A stretch of DNA of 60,000 nt from positions 865,176 to 925,175 of the forward strand of contig CAUYUJ010004780.1 of NCBI GenBank assembly GCA_963575745.1, given 5' to 3'. The notes beneath the pieces are model-generated. The model did not search any database and was not told where the DNA came from. It was given only the letters and a program-made list of their open reading frames with translations. The translations under genes and the position numbers were made by a program. Positions 1-10,496 of the stretch are shown here, piece after piece (within the stretch, counting starts at the first letter, position 1; each line of letters opens with the position of its first letter). This DNA comes from Prorocentrum cordatum (lineage: Eukaryota > Sar > Dinophyceae > Prorocentrales > Prorocentraceae).

Positions 1-244
1 CGGTCTCGTCTCCATAGGCCCCGACACGGTTCAAAGCAGCGGTGGCATTTGTCCCGGGAGCTTTTGTCTAAAACGCGTCACGTTTCCGGGCATCCTTTGA
101 AAGCACCAGGGGGGAGTGGATGATCCATCCTCGCGATAAGGCCAATCTGTTTGTGAGCACTTTCAGTAGCACCTGGACGCTACCAGCGTTGAGTCAAAAC
201 GAATTCAGCGCCCTGCCGCCGCCTCACTGATTCGTTCATTCCTC

Positions 245-1475
245 TCCGTAGGCGGTCAGCCTAGAAAATCTTGGGAGCGCTCCGCGTAGGCAGCGGCACA
301 GGCCCAGATCGAATACCGGCTCGTCTTCTAAAATTTCGCGCTGAAGCTCTTAGTGTTCCTTTCACGAAGCTCGCAAGGCGCATTGTCAATACAGGTGAGT
401 GGCCTGCCGCGTGGACTGTACACTGGATTTATCCGCTGCACAAAAAGTTGTTTGTCCACGACCCGGCGCACTATAGAGGGATAGATTTCGAAAGCCATGG
501 AGCGTTTTCTTGCGGAACAGTTTGTGCCGAAATCGATTTCGCATGGACTGTTTGGCCAGTTTCAGTTTGCCTACTCCCCAGGCCGTGGGGCCCGCGATGC
601 CTTGCTCTGGCTAGCGCTCTTCTGTTTAACTTCTTTCGCTGCTGGCCGCCGCATCGGTCTGTGCAAATCTGACGCGCCAGGAGCGTTCGACAGAGTTTCC
701 AAAGAGCGACTGCAATGTATGTTGGGTTCCGCCCCTATCCCGCGCCGGTTGCACAAGGTAATCGAAAGCTGGCTGGCCCCCCGGTCTGCCCAGGTAGTAG
801 TTTCTGGCGAGCGTTCTGATTTTATTGCAATGGCAAATATGATTTATCAGGGTACTATGTTCGGCCCTCCGACGTGGAACATCTTCTTCCATGGCGCCCC
901 CGCTGCCCGACAGCGAGGTTTTCAAGAGTTTTTGCTGGCGATCTGAATGCTGTAAAGGCTTACACGGGTGCCACCAGTAACGCTTGCATCCTGAATAATC
1001 TGTCTGGGTGCCAACTTCTTCTTCACTCGTGGGGACAGGCGAACGCGGTTTTATTCGATGCCAGAAAAGAAAGCCAGCATGTTTTAAGTCATCGCCACCC
1101 GCATGGCGAATTTTTAAAACTGCTAGGAGTTCACTTTGACTGCCGTCTTCGCATGCATCAGGCTGCGGAAGAAACGGCAGCGATTTGCCATGCACGAACT
1201 ATGTGTTTGCTTCGTTCCCGTAGGTACCACTCTGTGCCTGAGCTCATGCTGTAATTCAAGAGTCACCTGCTGTCTTTCGCTGAATACCGGACGCCTGCAT
1301 TGGCCCACGTGTGTACAGCGCTAGATGCAGTTCAAGACAGGTTTTTGCGAGCTGTGGGATGTCTGCCCGCGATGCATGCGTTCATTTCCGATTGGCGCTG
1401 CTCGCCACTCGCAGAGATGTGGCCATGCTCGGGGGTTTTTCATGAGTCGGCCTCGGAGTGGGCCCGTCAAAAACC
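245..1475 (+). pseudogene. Relic of a non-LTR (LINE-type) reverse transcriptase
   Basis: Four overlapping open stretches in changing frames together follow a LINE-type reverse transcriptase. About 271-490 gives the fingers entry (GPDRIPARLLK, then a basic PLHKK and HYRGI). About 497-900 gives the palm segment with SDAPGAFDRVS, which holds the first catalytic Asp, then a YQGTMFGPPTWN segment. At 931-948 the catalytic box reads FAGDLN where the family has (F/Y)ADD, so one of the two Asp residues is replaced by Gly. A further frame at 1256-1470 carries the post-palm HLLSFAEYRTPAL and DRFLRAVGC motifs. At least three frame changes and the lost Asp mean it cannot encode an active enzyme. No ORF1, endonuclease, poly-A tail or target duplication was seen. 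The first 240 bases of the window hold nothing I recognise and may be its 5' part. Confidence 0.8.
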
Positions 1476-1972
1476 ATAACAAAAAACGCCCATTCCATTC
1501 GATTAGATTCCAATGCAATTTACAAACATTTTTGTAAACATGAATTGATGCAACCAAACAGAATTACCTTTCATAAATCATGAAAAAGCGGAACACGAAA
1601 TCGATTATATCAAACAAACATAAAAATTGTCAATCCCGATAGAACTGCTGAAGGCTTGATGCGATGATTTTTAAAAAAAAGAACAAAAAGGCATGCGCAT
1701 TCGAAATCAAGCGGAAACAAAAAAAACGAAGGCAAAACCGAAAATGACAGATCATACACTGATCCAACAACCAACAAATATTGCCCAAAAAAATCGAAAA
1801 AATATGGAAAATTATGGAAAATTCTGGGATATTCTGGAATATTCAGTCTTTGCTTTCTGTGTGTGTCGTGCATGCGCATTCGCACTGTTGTCATCTGCTT
1901 TGGCTACAGCTCGATGAAGTAGCCATCTCATCGTGACTGGGATAGTGAACTTGCCGTGCACGCTCCTATTCC
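1476..1972. other. AT-rich spacer without recognised gene
   Basis: This stretch is markedly richer in A and T than its neighbours, with many A-runs around 1,640-1,820. Short frames in it show no family motifs. It separates the LINE relic from the ORF1-like gene at 2.05 kb and could hold the upstream region of that gene or of the Penelope-like element. No TATA box, splice sites or repeat unit was convincing. Confidence 0.5.
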
Positions 1973-2047
1973 TTGATACTCATACTCATACTATACATTT
2001 TCATGCACATTCCGATTACTGTACTTCTGTTCGTTCCTTACTTTGCG

Positions 2048-2989
2048 ATGAATCCATTCGCTCCTCGCCCGCCAATGTTTGGCCAGCAGTATCAGCAGCA
2101 GTCCAGCTACGGATACCGTCCACAAGGGCCCTTCCAAGTCCCAATGGCTTCCGGCACATCTGCACCTACGCCACGGCCTGCGCCGATGCGTGTGCACGAA
2201 GGGCAAGTCGTGGATATGAGAGCGCACAACCAGGACGAGCATGGTAGATTCCTACCTCTTCATGCGGACAACGTTGATCGATTCGAAATTGCGAGCGCGG
2301 CCACGAACCTCCCCGGCCTCCGGGACATGATGAAAAAGGAGCGCGCCGTACCTGTTTTTCCTCGCGCACACGAAGAATGGGACGTCAGTGTCCGTCGTGC
2401 TCAGGAGATCTCCGGCCTCATTCCAATGTCGCGCAGTGAGGAAACGTGGAATAACTATGTCGTCGGAAATCGTTCGGTGCTCGAAACCTTGCAGATCCCC
2501 CAGGCAGAGTCCGTGAGTGATTTCTTGAAAAGGAAGCGTTGCGATGAATCCTTTCGCCAGAATCGTTCCCGCCCTCGTGATCATGACTTCCACCGGGAGC
2601 CTCGCGCGGAGCGTTCCTTGTTCACTGACTTCCAGGGAGCCGAGATGGATCAGGACACCGGTGCGAGGACGCCTCTGCTTGATCCCCGGGAATCCACGGG
2701 TTGCTCTGTCAGGCACAACGATGAGAACGGCACTGTGATTGGTGTAGAGCAGCTTCATGGCGAAGGTAATTACCAGGTGAAGATCCAGTGGGCCAACAAC
2801 GGCAGCATGTCCAACCACCCGTGGGATTCTGTCGTGAGCGACATGGAGGTTCGCAGGGTTCCTGTCCACGAGAGATGTCCACTCCAAATCCCAGGCCGCG
2901 GCGTCGCCCGAGGCAGGCCGATGCAGCTTCGGCTTCTTCTGAGTGGGCTAGGATTGTGGAGCAACAGAACCAGCCGCGCTGATCCGTAG
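2048..2989 (+). CDS. Hypothetical protein, possible retroelement ORF1
   Basis: An uninterrupted frame of about 313 codons if read from the Met at 2048. A frame-consistent Met at 1973 would add 25 hydrophobic residues that look like read-through of AT-rich spacer, so I prefer 2048. The N-terminus is Pro/Gln-rich (MNPFAPRPPMFGQQYQQQ), the middle is charged, and residues about 230-270 (GTVIGVEQLHGEGNYQVKIQW) have the look of a small beta-barrel such as chromo, agenet or Tudor types. This resemblance is weak. Near the end another + frame (about 2,860-2,982) reads as a basic hydrophilic tail ending WARIVEQQNQPR and looks more protein-like than the annotated frame, so a frameshift near 2,870 is possible. 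It lies about 500 bp upstream of the GIY-YIG frame on the same strand, separated by a hairpin, which would suit an ORF1 of that element. It could equally be an unrelated host gene. Confidence 0.45.
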   Translation: MNPFAPRPPMFGQQYQQQSSYGYRPQGPFQVPMASGTSAPTPRPAPMRVHEGQVVDMRAHNQDEHGRFLPLHADNVDRFEIASAATNLPGLRDMMKKERAVPVFPRAHEEWDVSVRRAQEISGLIPMSRSEETWNNYVVGNRSVLETLQIPQAESVSDFLKRKRCDESFRQNRSRPRDHDFHREPRAERSLFTDFQGAEMDQDTGARTPLLDPRESTGCSVRHNDENGTVIGVEQLHGEGNYQVKIQWANNGSMSNHPWDSVVSDMEVRRVPVHERCPLQIPGRGVARGRPMQLRLLLSGLGLWSNRTSRADP

Positions 2990-3260
2990 GTAACGTGCTC
3001 CATATTTCACCCGCCACGTGGCAAACTAGCATGCACGCGCGCGATTACATAGCACCTGCGTTTTCCAAGCATGGCATGAATGTTGACACGTGCACGTGCT
3101 TCTCCTCCTCCTCTTCTCCTTGCTTCTGCCAGCGCATCAACGTGAAGGATTGGACTGAGATGGAAGATAAGTATGCTATGCCACACGTGCGTCGTGCACG
3201 ACGTTTGCTTGAATGCGAATCGTGGGATCGACGTCTGACTGTCGACAGCGCCCGCTCTGT

Positions 3261-3427
3261 TAGGGCGACGAGATCTATGCATATCCACTGCTCCTGGCCA
3301 GGCCAATCCTGGGCCCAGGAGCGGTGTATACGCCCTCCTGGCCTGGCCAGGGAGGCATATACACAGCTCCTGGGCCCAGGATGGGCCTGGCCAGGAGCAG
3401 TGGATATGTATAGATCTCGTCGCCCTA
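3261..3427. repeat. 167-bp near-perfect inverted repeat (hairpin)
   Basis: The arms 3262-3322 and 3366-3426 are 61 bases each and are reverse complements with two mismatches by my reading. The pairing extends one base at the outside (3261 with 3427). The 43-base centre is itself imperfectly self-complementary (GTGTATACGCC against GGCATATACAC), so almost the whole segment folds as one stem. Both arms contain TCCTGGCCAGGCC and CCTGGGCCCAGGA, which are themselves palindromic. It sits just upstream of the GIY-YIG frame. It could be a foldback or MITE-like element or a structural part of the Penelope-like element. Confidence 0.9.
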
Positions 3428-3484
3428 TCTGTAGGCGTCATCATAAAAAATGTCGCTTCGAATGTTCGTTGCCGGTACGTTCCA

Positions 3485-5122
3485 GTGAAGGCTTGGAGAC
3501 AGGTTACCGGTCTCTTGCGTTGTCTCAAAGCCCATTTGCATGGGTTGTGTTTCTCTTCACGTCAGAAGGCCACTGAACTTGCTAAGTCGGAGATGAGCAC
3601 TATGTTGGACATTCTTAACTTTCTGCACTCCATCTCTACCATCCGCCTGCTTGGTCTCTCTTCCTTTCGCCACCATCAGAAAGTTTACTCTGCCATTGTT
3701 CGCTCTGCGTCTGCTGTGCATTGCGATCGTGTCTCTCCCTCGTTCACCTCCCATGTTGCGCACGCCTGGTTGTCCACGGATCACAATTTTATGTATGTCG
3801 GCAAGACGAATCGGGGGATGGACGTGCGCATGGGTGAGCATTTGGGTAATCTGCTCAGCGACCGGCCTCGTTCTCAAATCCCTGCTTATTACAAAATGAG
3901 GTCGTTGGATATTGCTAGTTTTGTGTGCATCCCATTCGTTTGTTTGTCGTCGTCGTCGGATTTTGAGTTGCGCGTGCTTGAAAAACGGTTCATTCATGCC
4001 CTTCGTCCTCAATTGAATGTTCCGTTTGTGAAAAAGCACGTCCGTGCGCCATGGGAGAAGTCTGGCGACTGCAGCGTGGTGGTGAATCCTACCAAGTCCG
4101 GTTCTCGTCCTCGTTCGTGTCGTTTTTCCAACCCTCGTTTTTTCTCGAGTACGTTTCAGGTTGATTGCAGGTCCATGTGTTGTTACACCATGCAGCGATC
4201 TTCCTTGCCTGCCTTGGTTCTCAAATTGGGCGATATGCGACGGAAAGCTAATAGCAGCAGTCATGTTGTTAAATGGCTGCGCGATAACAAACCCATCGTC
4301 GCGCCCTGGTTGTTGCAACGTCTGCCAAAGACGCTGTCCGGATCAAGCCTTGCCGTGGCTCGCCAGAGAGTGTTCCAGATTATTGACCGCAAGAGTTCTC
4401 GTTATTTTCTTTATTGTTCTCTGCTTCTTCCTTCTCTGCTGGATTTCCCCATTCGTCCTGCTCTTGCTTCTGCCATCCGTTCTCAATTGTCCGTTCAACT
4501 TCCGGTTGGTACGTCTGTGCACTTGTTGTTCAAGCGATTGAAGGCACCATGCCCGAAGAGTTTGCTTGTGAATTCAACGGTTTGGTCTAAATCACTTGAT
4601 ACTTGTGAGTTCCCATGCACATGTGATGCCCTCTGTGATGAATTGTCTGTGGGCCGTTCCCAGAACGGACACGTTTGTTGCCTGTTGCAGAACACGTTAA
4701 TTTCATCCAGCATTCCGGCTGGTTTCTATTCTGAGCGGGCTTGCGTTTGGAGTTTTGCTCAATTTCGCGATAGTTTGTTGCGTGCTGTTGACACTCTGCA
4801 CACGAAATGCGCACATGTTGTTCCGGATGTTTGTGTTGACTTGTCTGATGCTTGCAAGGAAATCGTGGCAATGTTTGCTCGAGCTGACGCCTTCAGAGGG
4901 TATGGCGTTTTACAATCTGATGTGGTGGAATGGAGTCGTCGTCTTCGTCGTATTGCTGTCGTCTCCCCCGTTGACAAAATGCCATCTGCTCTTGCCATCT
5001 CTTACCCTCGTTTTTGGCAGTTCCGTGCTCGTGAGGTTTTCCTTGGCAGGGGCAACGTGTGTCGCTCTTTCCCTGGCTGGAATTCCATCCACAATGCTTT
5101 CTCGGAATTGCAGTCTAAGTAA
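3485..5122 (+). CDS. GIY-YIG endonuclease-bearing N-terminal part of Penelope-like polyprotein
   Basis: A 545-residue frame. Residues about 93-183 match a GIY-YIG nuclease: the YVGKT strand at 104-108 (in place of YIG), the catalytic-type Arg in DVRMGEH (R115, E118, H119), a Tyr-rich segment at 135-136, and the acidic helix leading to HALRPQLN at 171-178, with E161 and E166 as candidate metal ligands. The N-terminal half of the motif (GIY) is not conserved in an obvious way. Residues 374-399 form a Cys cluster (C374, C378, C380, C384, H396, C398, C399) resembling a zinc-binding linker. The remainder is Ser/Leu/Arg-rich. The frame ends at a TAA just before the reverse transcriptase motifs, which continue in other frames, so this is probably the first half of a longer protein cut by a mutation. 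The true start may lie upstream because 3485 is only the first Met. Confidence 0.7.
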   Translation: MKAWRQVTGLLRCLKAHLHGLCFSSRQKATELAKSEMSTMLDILNFLHSISTIRLLGLSSFRHHQKVYSAIVRSASAVHCDRVSPSFTSHVAHAWLSTDHNFMYVGKTNRGMDVRMGEHLGNLLSDRPRSQIPAYYKMRSLDIASFVCIPFVCLSSSSDFELRVLEKRFIHALRPQLNVPFVKKHVRAPWEKSGDCSVVVNPTKSGSRPRSCRFSNPRFFSSTFQVDCRSMCCYTMQRSSLPALVLKLGDMRRKANSSSHVVKWLRDNKPIVAPWLLQRLPKTLSGSSLAVARQRVFQIIDRKSSRYFLYCSLLLPSLLDFPIRPALASAIRSQLSVQLPVGTSVHLLFKRLKAPCPKSLLVNSTVWSKSLDTCEFPCTCDALCDELSVGRSQNGHVCCLLQNTLISSSIPAGFYSERACVWSFAQFRDSLLRAVDTLHTKCAHVVPDVCVDLSDACKEIVAMFARADAFRGYGVLQSDVVEWSRRLRRIAVVSPVDKMPSALAISYPRFWQFRAREVFLGRGNVCRSFPGWNSIHNAFSELQSK

Positions 5123-5148
5123 GCTGTCGTACACAGGCCTTCTTCCAC

Positions 5149-5941
5149 GTGATGTCACTCATCACCAGTTCGGTGGAGTCGATGCGTGGCCGAAAGCATC
5201 CAGCTTGCACCTCAAAGTCCGTCGGGTATTACGCTAAACATTGCATGCGTTTGTACTTCTCGCTTGCTTGCCATGCTCTGAATTTCATTACCACCAAGCT
5301 GTGCCCGGAGTCTATAACTGTGATTGCTGCGGAGAAGGTGGTGAGCAAATTTCACAACTTTAGTGTTGATTGCGTTGACAAATGTTCTCGTGGCTTCACT
5401 CCCATTTACGTGCCATTCAAGCGGGACATCGATAATTTCTTCAATAATGTTCCGCGCAACCTCATCAGTAAAGCCCTGTCCTGGGTGCTTGCTCGTTGGT
5501 ATGAAATCCATGGCTCTCGTCGTCGTTTCATCCGTCTCCCTCGGCTCTATAGGTACGCCCCTCGGTATCGCGAGTCCCCACATTATTTCACTCGCGCCTT
5601 CAAGGGTCACGTCCGTAATTTGGACGAGCTAACATGCCTAAACCGTCGCCTCACAATTGCCGTATCTCTGCTGACGATTATGTTCTGCGCGTGGATGACA
5701 TTCTTCCCATTGTGAACGCTGATTCAGTGGGTTCTTACACTTCGGGAAAGTACTGTTTGTGCCGACTGTGGGTGTGTTGTTTTCTGGAGTTCGAACAATG
5801 CGATTGCCACCCCACGTTCCTTGCGATGGTATCCAATTTGTGACTATGATGATTGCCCGGTGGGTTGATGACATATTCGGTGTGTTATGTTTCTGGCATG
5901 GCCAGTCTGCACCAGATGTCCGGGCTCTGAGTGACCAATGA
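5149..5941 (+). pseudogene. Penelope-like reverse transcriptase, frameshifted
   Basis: Three successive frames carry reverse transcriptase pieces. At 5149-5715 the segment VPFKRDIDNFFNNVP gives the first palm motif with the catalytic Asp, followed by a long basic stretch. From about 5634 the sense moves to another frame. At 5759-5941 the frame contains ARWVDDIFGV, the xxDD catalytic box in the RWVDD form, after a hydrophobic beta-hairpin. Frame changes near 5,640 and 5,750 and an in-frame TGA near 5,720 mean it is not translatable as one protein. The spacing between the first Asp and the VDD box, about 135 codons, is plausible for this enzyme class. It continues the element whose GIY-YIG part ends at 5122. 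Confidence 0.7.
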
Positions 5942-6466
5942 ATTGAAAACCTTATGGGGATTTATAGCCAAGCGGTCCATAGCCGGATACGTAAGAAACC
6001 ACTGAAGGTCGAGGATCCTGCTGTCTTTGTTGGATTCAATCTTGGAACTGCTCATATGTCTTTGTCAAAGCAGGAACGGTGATCTGATTCATGCTGCTGT
6101 CGTGTGTGCTCCGTTCCCTCGGTTAGCAATAGGCCTCTCTCGGAAAAAATGGATTCCGCAAGGCTTGCTTGTACAATGCAAACCTCATACTTAACTAAAG
6201 TCTCGAAAATATCTGGGAGGCTCTCCGACGTGCGGTTGAGAAAGTTTGTCCGGCTTGCGTTCACTGCTGCTTAAGAGAAATACCTCCTTGTTTGCTTTTA
6301 TCGTATGATTTTGCGTTTCGTGCTCGTATTAATATTTTTATATTCACTTCTGACCGTAATGCCAGCCAGGCCCTGCGGATGATTCTTGCAAAAATCTCCG
6401 GCCGTTTTCGTGAAGCCGTAGCAAGTTGATGCGGCGTGGCTCCGATTCCCACGTGCATGTGTACTA

Positions 6467-7007
6467 GGTGTGTGTGTGTGTGTGTGTGTGCAGCGTGAGA
6501 ATATATCGCTTCATGCCAGCCACATATATTTACACACCCCGACATGTGCTTGAACGTGTGCAAATGTATACACATACGTGCATCTTTTTTTCGTCTTTAA
6601 CTATGCGCAAATGACGTGTGTGTATGCATGTGTGTATGCATATTGTGTGTCTGGTATGTTATGTGTCATGTATGTATATGTTGTACATGTATGTATGTGT
6701 GCATGTGTACGTGTGTGTATCTATATATGCTATGTATGTATGTATGTGATGTGTAGTGTGTGTGTGTATATATATATATATTTATGTGTCTAGCGTGGTG
6801 TATGAAGGTAGTGGCATGACCACAACACACACACTATAACATATATATATATATATTATTATTTCTATATAATATATATATATAGATATATATATTATAT
6901 ATATGTATGTATGTATATGTAGCTTTGTCCATGTAAGTATATATATATTATATATTTATATATATATATTTATATATTATATATAATATATCTATTATCT
7001 ATATATA

Positions 7008-7047
<40 letters not shown>

Positions 7048-7116
7048 CATCTATCTATCTATCATACATTCATGCATGTCTGCTTGCTTGTACATTTGCA
7101 CACACTAGGCACAGCA

Positions 7117-7189
<73 letters not shown>

Positions 7190-7207
7190 ATGTATGTATG
7201 TATGTAT

Positions 7208-7239
<32 letters not shown>

Positions 7240-7251
7240 TCTCACACAATT
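6467..7251. repeat. Microsatellite cluster (GT, TATG, TA, TATC)
   Basis: Simple repeats follow one another: (GT)n at about 6467-6491, TG/TATG-rich DNA to about 6780, TA-rich DNA at about 6770-7000, a TATC run at about 7008-7063, then (TA)n, (GT)n, (ATGT)n and (TA)n from 7119 to 7240. Long open frames here are only translations of the repeats. Confidence 0.95.
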
Positions 7252-7305
7252 GCATTTATGATTATTTATATTATTGTTATTAACAATGCTATTGTTATTG
7301 CAAAT

Positions 7306-8822
7306 GTCGCTCAGTGCACGCCGCATGCGCCCTTTCTGACTCACAGCCCCTCAGCTCAGCCCCCCCGCCCGCTTGTCAAGGCGCCACGCAGAAGCGGCCG
7401 CTTCTCGGAGGCGGCATTGGCGGCAGACCACGAAGGATCCGATCGTGTTGCCTTTTCCGAACCTCCCTGGCCATGTCGCCACGCTTCGTGGCGCCCGTGC
7501 GCACTTTGCCGAACATTCGCATTTTGACGCAGCAGCGGAGGCATACCGGTACTCTCCGACCAGGCGCACGACGTGCCCCAACCTGGTGTTCCCGGTGCTT
7601 CCAAGGTGCCTCTGCTCGTCGGGGAAAGCGGCCGGACTAGTTCAACGGAGACGCAAAGGCACGGACCCCCGACCGAAAAGGGTCCGCGATCGAGCAGAAC
7701 TACAAAGCCTGCTGCTGCCGTCCCTGATCGCGAACGACAAGGTGAGCAGTCTGGCCGGGGGCGATGCAGAGGCGCTGGCCTTTGTGAGCGAGAAGCACCC
7801 ACGATGTGGTGGAGACTACTTTCGCTTACGCGCGAGCAAGGAGTTGGGTGGCACTGCGACCGATTAAGGAAGCTCTGATAGCATCCGCGCGAACAGGTGG
7901 TAGTGAACGGGATGAAGATCGGTTCCGAATGATATGCCGGGACACAGCGGAAATGATCCACGAACTTGTCGGTCGGTCGGCTCCGCGAACTTGACGGTCG
8001 CGTGCCGTGGAAACCAAGAGCTTTCCTGCCTGCCCCAAATGGGTCCGACGAGCGTGGTAATCGCAAACAAAGCGCCCCACGCGATATGGGCGCATGGGGA
8101 GGCTTTGACCCTCCCAGACGCCAAGAAGATGATCTGACGAGAAAGCCCTCTGAGAGGTTATGGCAGTAATAAGAAACAACAAGATAAGAAAGTTAATTGA
8201 GAATGACCGCCAGCCGTTTGCGTTGCGTGTCCAGCTTCCCTTTTGAAGGGCGGAGCTGGCGCCGCACGCTGTCTGAACGTGGCGTGCGTCCAGGGGCAGT
8301 ACAGAGCCTGTTTGGCCCTGCTGCCTGCCGTGCTGATCTGGAAGATCTGCCCTGGCAGTACCGGCGACCAGCCCTAGTAACCTGAAAGGGCCAGTCGTGC
8401 CCTTGACGCTGGCGCGGTGCTGTTGCCCGCCCTCTTCTCCGTCGTGGAGCTATGGGGGCGGCTTAACCGTTCCGTTCCCCCCCCGCACCCCTTCTAAGAA
8501 GTGTGATGATTTATGATGTCGTTGTCGTATGAAGGCTGGCGACGACCGCTACATTTTTGGTCCAAGGTCGAAGGACCTTGAGTGGCCCCCTCAGCAAATT
8601 GAGCTGTTGTTACGCCGATCTGCTCGACTGCCGGGAAGAAAACGTCTTACTCTCGTTGTCGAACATATTTCTCTCGTTGGGCCTGGGATGCTTCCCGTCA
8701 CCTCGCAGAGCCACCAAGCCTGCGAAAAACACAAGGTTTCAGACTTGTTCGGACTACAGAACAACAGTTATTCAGAAATGCGGTGAGTTTGATTCAGAAA
8801 CGGCCCCCAACAGGAGTCCGAC
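7306..8822. repeat. Dispersed 1.5-kb repeat, copy A
   Basis: It aligns by eye along its whole length with 15297-16861, with small indels and roughly 85 percent identity. Shared landmarks include the CGCAGAAGCGGCCGCTTCTC segment near the start and CGGCCCCCAACAGGAGTCC at the end. Frames in either copy are broken by indels at different places and no protein family was recognised, so I treat it as a non-coding or decayed mobile repeat. Both copies begin a short distance after a TATG/TACG microsatellite. Copy A is also followed by one. Confidence 0.85.
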
Positions 8823-8859
8823 CATTCTACGTTGTGCGGCTTCAGTTTTTGTTTTTTTG

Positions 8860-9056
8860 TTTTTGGCTTGTATATGTATATGCATATGTATATGTATAGG
8901 TGTATGCATGTATGTATATAGGTACGTTTGTTTATGTATTCGTTTATGTTTACATACATACAGTTACATGTATATACATATATGTATGTATGTGTGTATG
9001 TATGTATGTATGTATGTATGTATGCATGCATGTATGTATGTATATATAAATACACA
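8860..9056. repeat. TATG-type microsatellite
   Basis: Runs of TATA/TATG/CATG tetranucleotides with one T-rich entry (8,845-8,865). It directly follows copy A of the 1.5-kb repeat. About 230 bases of unremarkable AT-rich sequence follow. Confidence 0.9.
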
Positions 9057-9480
9057 CAAATATATGCCGATCACATACTCGAAATTAAGAAACCGATTCT
9101 GAAACATACATGTGCGCTGTAATGGTACATCGATATTTTAACCTGACATCCGTTAACTGCAACAAGCAAAAAAGTTGCAAACATATTACGACCTTGCTAT
9201 ACTCGAAACAATATATCATTACGCAATAATTTTAATTCTGAGCAGGTTCGACCGTTGTTGTTAAACAACTTCTTCTCTCGCTTTGTTGGTAACGAATCCC
9301 ACCAACCCTTTGGGCGACGGATGGTCTAATGAGAGTCCCACCAGCCCTTTAGGGCGTAGGTGGTCTAGAGCGTTTCCTCTGCCAACCCCCCTTCTTTCCC
9401 TTCGGGGAGGGGTTTACCCCTCCCCTTACCCCTCCCCACTGACCTGGACGGGGCGTTCCGCGACGCGTTGGGACGCCCAA

Positions 9481-9658
9481 GATGGCCCAAGACTGCTCCA
9501 AGAGCGAAAAGGCGAGAAAGCACAAAACATTGATTTTCCTTAGGTTTTGGAAGGATTTTGGCCTCTTGGGGGGGCCCAAGAGGCGATCCGAGGCACTCTA
9601 GAGGGGCGAGGCTAATTGAGGCTCCCCCCTTCTTTGATATATATTCCCAACATGGCCC
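9481..9658 (+). repeat. Spacer module 1 of the CCCCAAGAG array
   Basis: About 178 bases. It starts in GATGGCCCAAGA, contains GCGAGAAAGCACAAAACATT and a TAGGTTTTGG(A/T) box, then CGAGGCACTCTAGAGGGGC, and ends in TTCTTTGATA before the array resumes. Nearly the same sequence recurs at 9791, 10114 and 11159. The spacing 9481 to 9791 to 10114 is about 310-323 bases. Confidence 0.9.
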
Positions 9659-9790
9659 CAAGAGCGCCCCGAAGGCTCCCAAGAGCGCCCCAAGAGCGCC
9701 CCAAGAGCGCCCCAAGAGGGCCCCAAGAGGCGCCCAAGATGCCTCCAAGAGGCTCCCAAGAGACTCCCAAGAGGCCCCAAGAGAATCCAA

Positions 9791-9970
9791 TATGGCCCAA
9801 GACGGCTCCAAGAGCGAAAAGGCGAGAAAGCAAAAAACAATGATTTTCTGTAGGTTTTGGACGGGTTTTGGCTTCTTGGGGGGGGGCCCAAGAGGCGACT
9901 CGAGGCACTCTAGAGGGGCGGGGCTAATTAAAGCTCCACCCTTCTTTGATAGATCTCCTCCAAGATGGCG
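9791..9970 (+). repeat. Spacer module 2 of the CCCCAAGAG array
   Basis: Same layout as module 1, with GCGAGAAAGCAAAAAACAAT and the CGAGGCACTCTAGAGGGGC box. It ends at TTCTTTGATAGATCTCCTCC. Confidence 0.9.
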
Positions 9971-10113
9971 CCATGAGCACCCCGAAGGCACCCAAGAGCG
10001 CCCCAAGAGCGCCCCAAGAGAACCCCAAGAGGCTCCAAGAGACGCCAAGAGGCGCCCAAGAGGCCTCCAAAAGGCTCCCAAGAGACCCCCAAGAGGCCCC
10101 AAGAGGCTCCCAA

Positions 10114-10290
10114 GATGGCCCAAGAAGGCTCCAAGAGCGAAAATGCGAGAAAGCAAAAAACATTGATTTTCCATAGGTTTTGTAAGGATTTTGGCCTCTT
10201 GGGGAGCCCAAGAGGCGACTCGAGGCACTCTAGAGGGGCAGCGCTAATTGGGGACCCCCCCTTCTTTGATAGATCTCCTCCAAGATGGCC
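10114..10290 (+). repeat. Spacer module 3 of the CCCCAAGAG array
   Basis: Same layout as module 2. A single change (AAAATGCGAG for AAAAGGCGAG) distinguishes it in the A-rich segment. It opens the first of the two roughly 1.04-kb duplicated blocks. Confidence 0.9.
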
Positions 10291-10496
10291 CCAAGAGCGC
10301 CTCGAAGGCTCCCAAGAGCGCCCCAAGAGCGTCCCAAGAGGGCCCCAAGAGGCCCCAAGAGGCCCCCAAGAGGCCTCCAAGAGGCCCCCAAGAGACCCCC
10401 AAGAGGCCGCAAGAGGCTCCCCGAGATACGCAAGAGGCCCCCGGGACCGCCAAGAGGCCCCAAAGACGGCCCAAGAGGCCCCCAAGCTCGCCATTG

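Larger units (their letters stand above)
2995..6440 (+). mobile_element. Penelope-like retroelement with N-terminal GIY-YIG domain, decayed
   Basis: A GIY-YIG endonuclease frame (3485-5122) is followed on the same strand by a reverse transcriptase broken into several frames (5149-5941). GIY-YIG plus a reverse transcriptase with a xVDD box is the hallmark of Penelope-like elements. The order endonuclease then reverse transcriptase is that of the permuted Naiad/Chlamys-type groups, whereas canonical Penelope elements carry the endonuclease at the C-terminus. Outer limits are not resolved: I saw no terminal repeats or target duplication, and the ORF at 2048-2989 may also belong to it. The 3' part (5,942-6,440) has only scrambled short frames before microsatellite DNA begins. 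Confidence 0.7.

Noticed and set aside
1973-2047. Hydrophobic N-terminus as a signal peptide for the ORF1-like protein
   Set aside because: These 25 residues come from AT-rich spacer read in frame. The Met at 2048 starts the Pro/Gln-rich part and is the more natural start.
8557-9122. 181-codon frame at the end of repeat copy A
   Set aside because: Its C-terminal half is a translated TATG microsatellite, and copy B lacks the frame.
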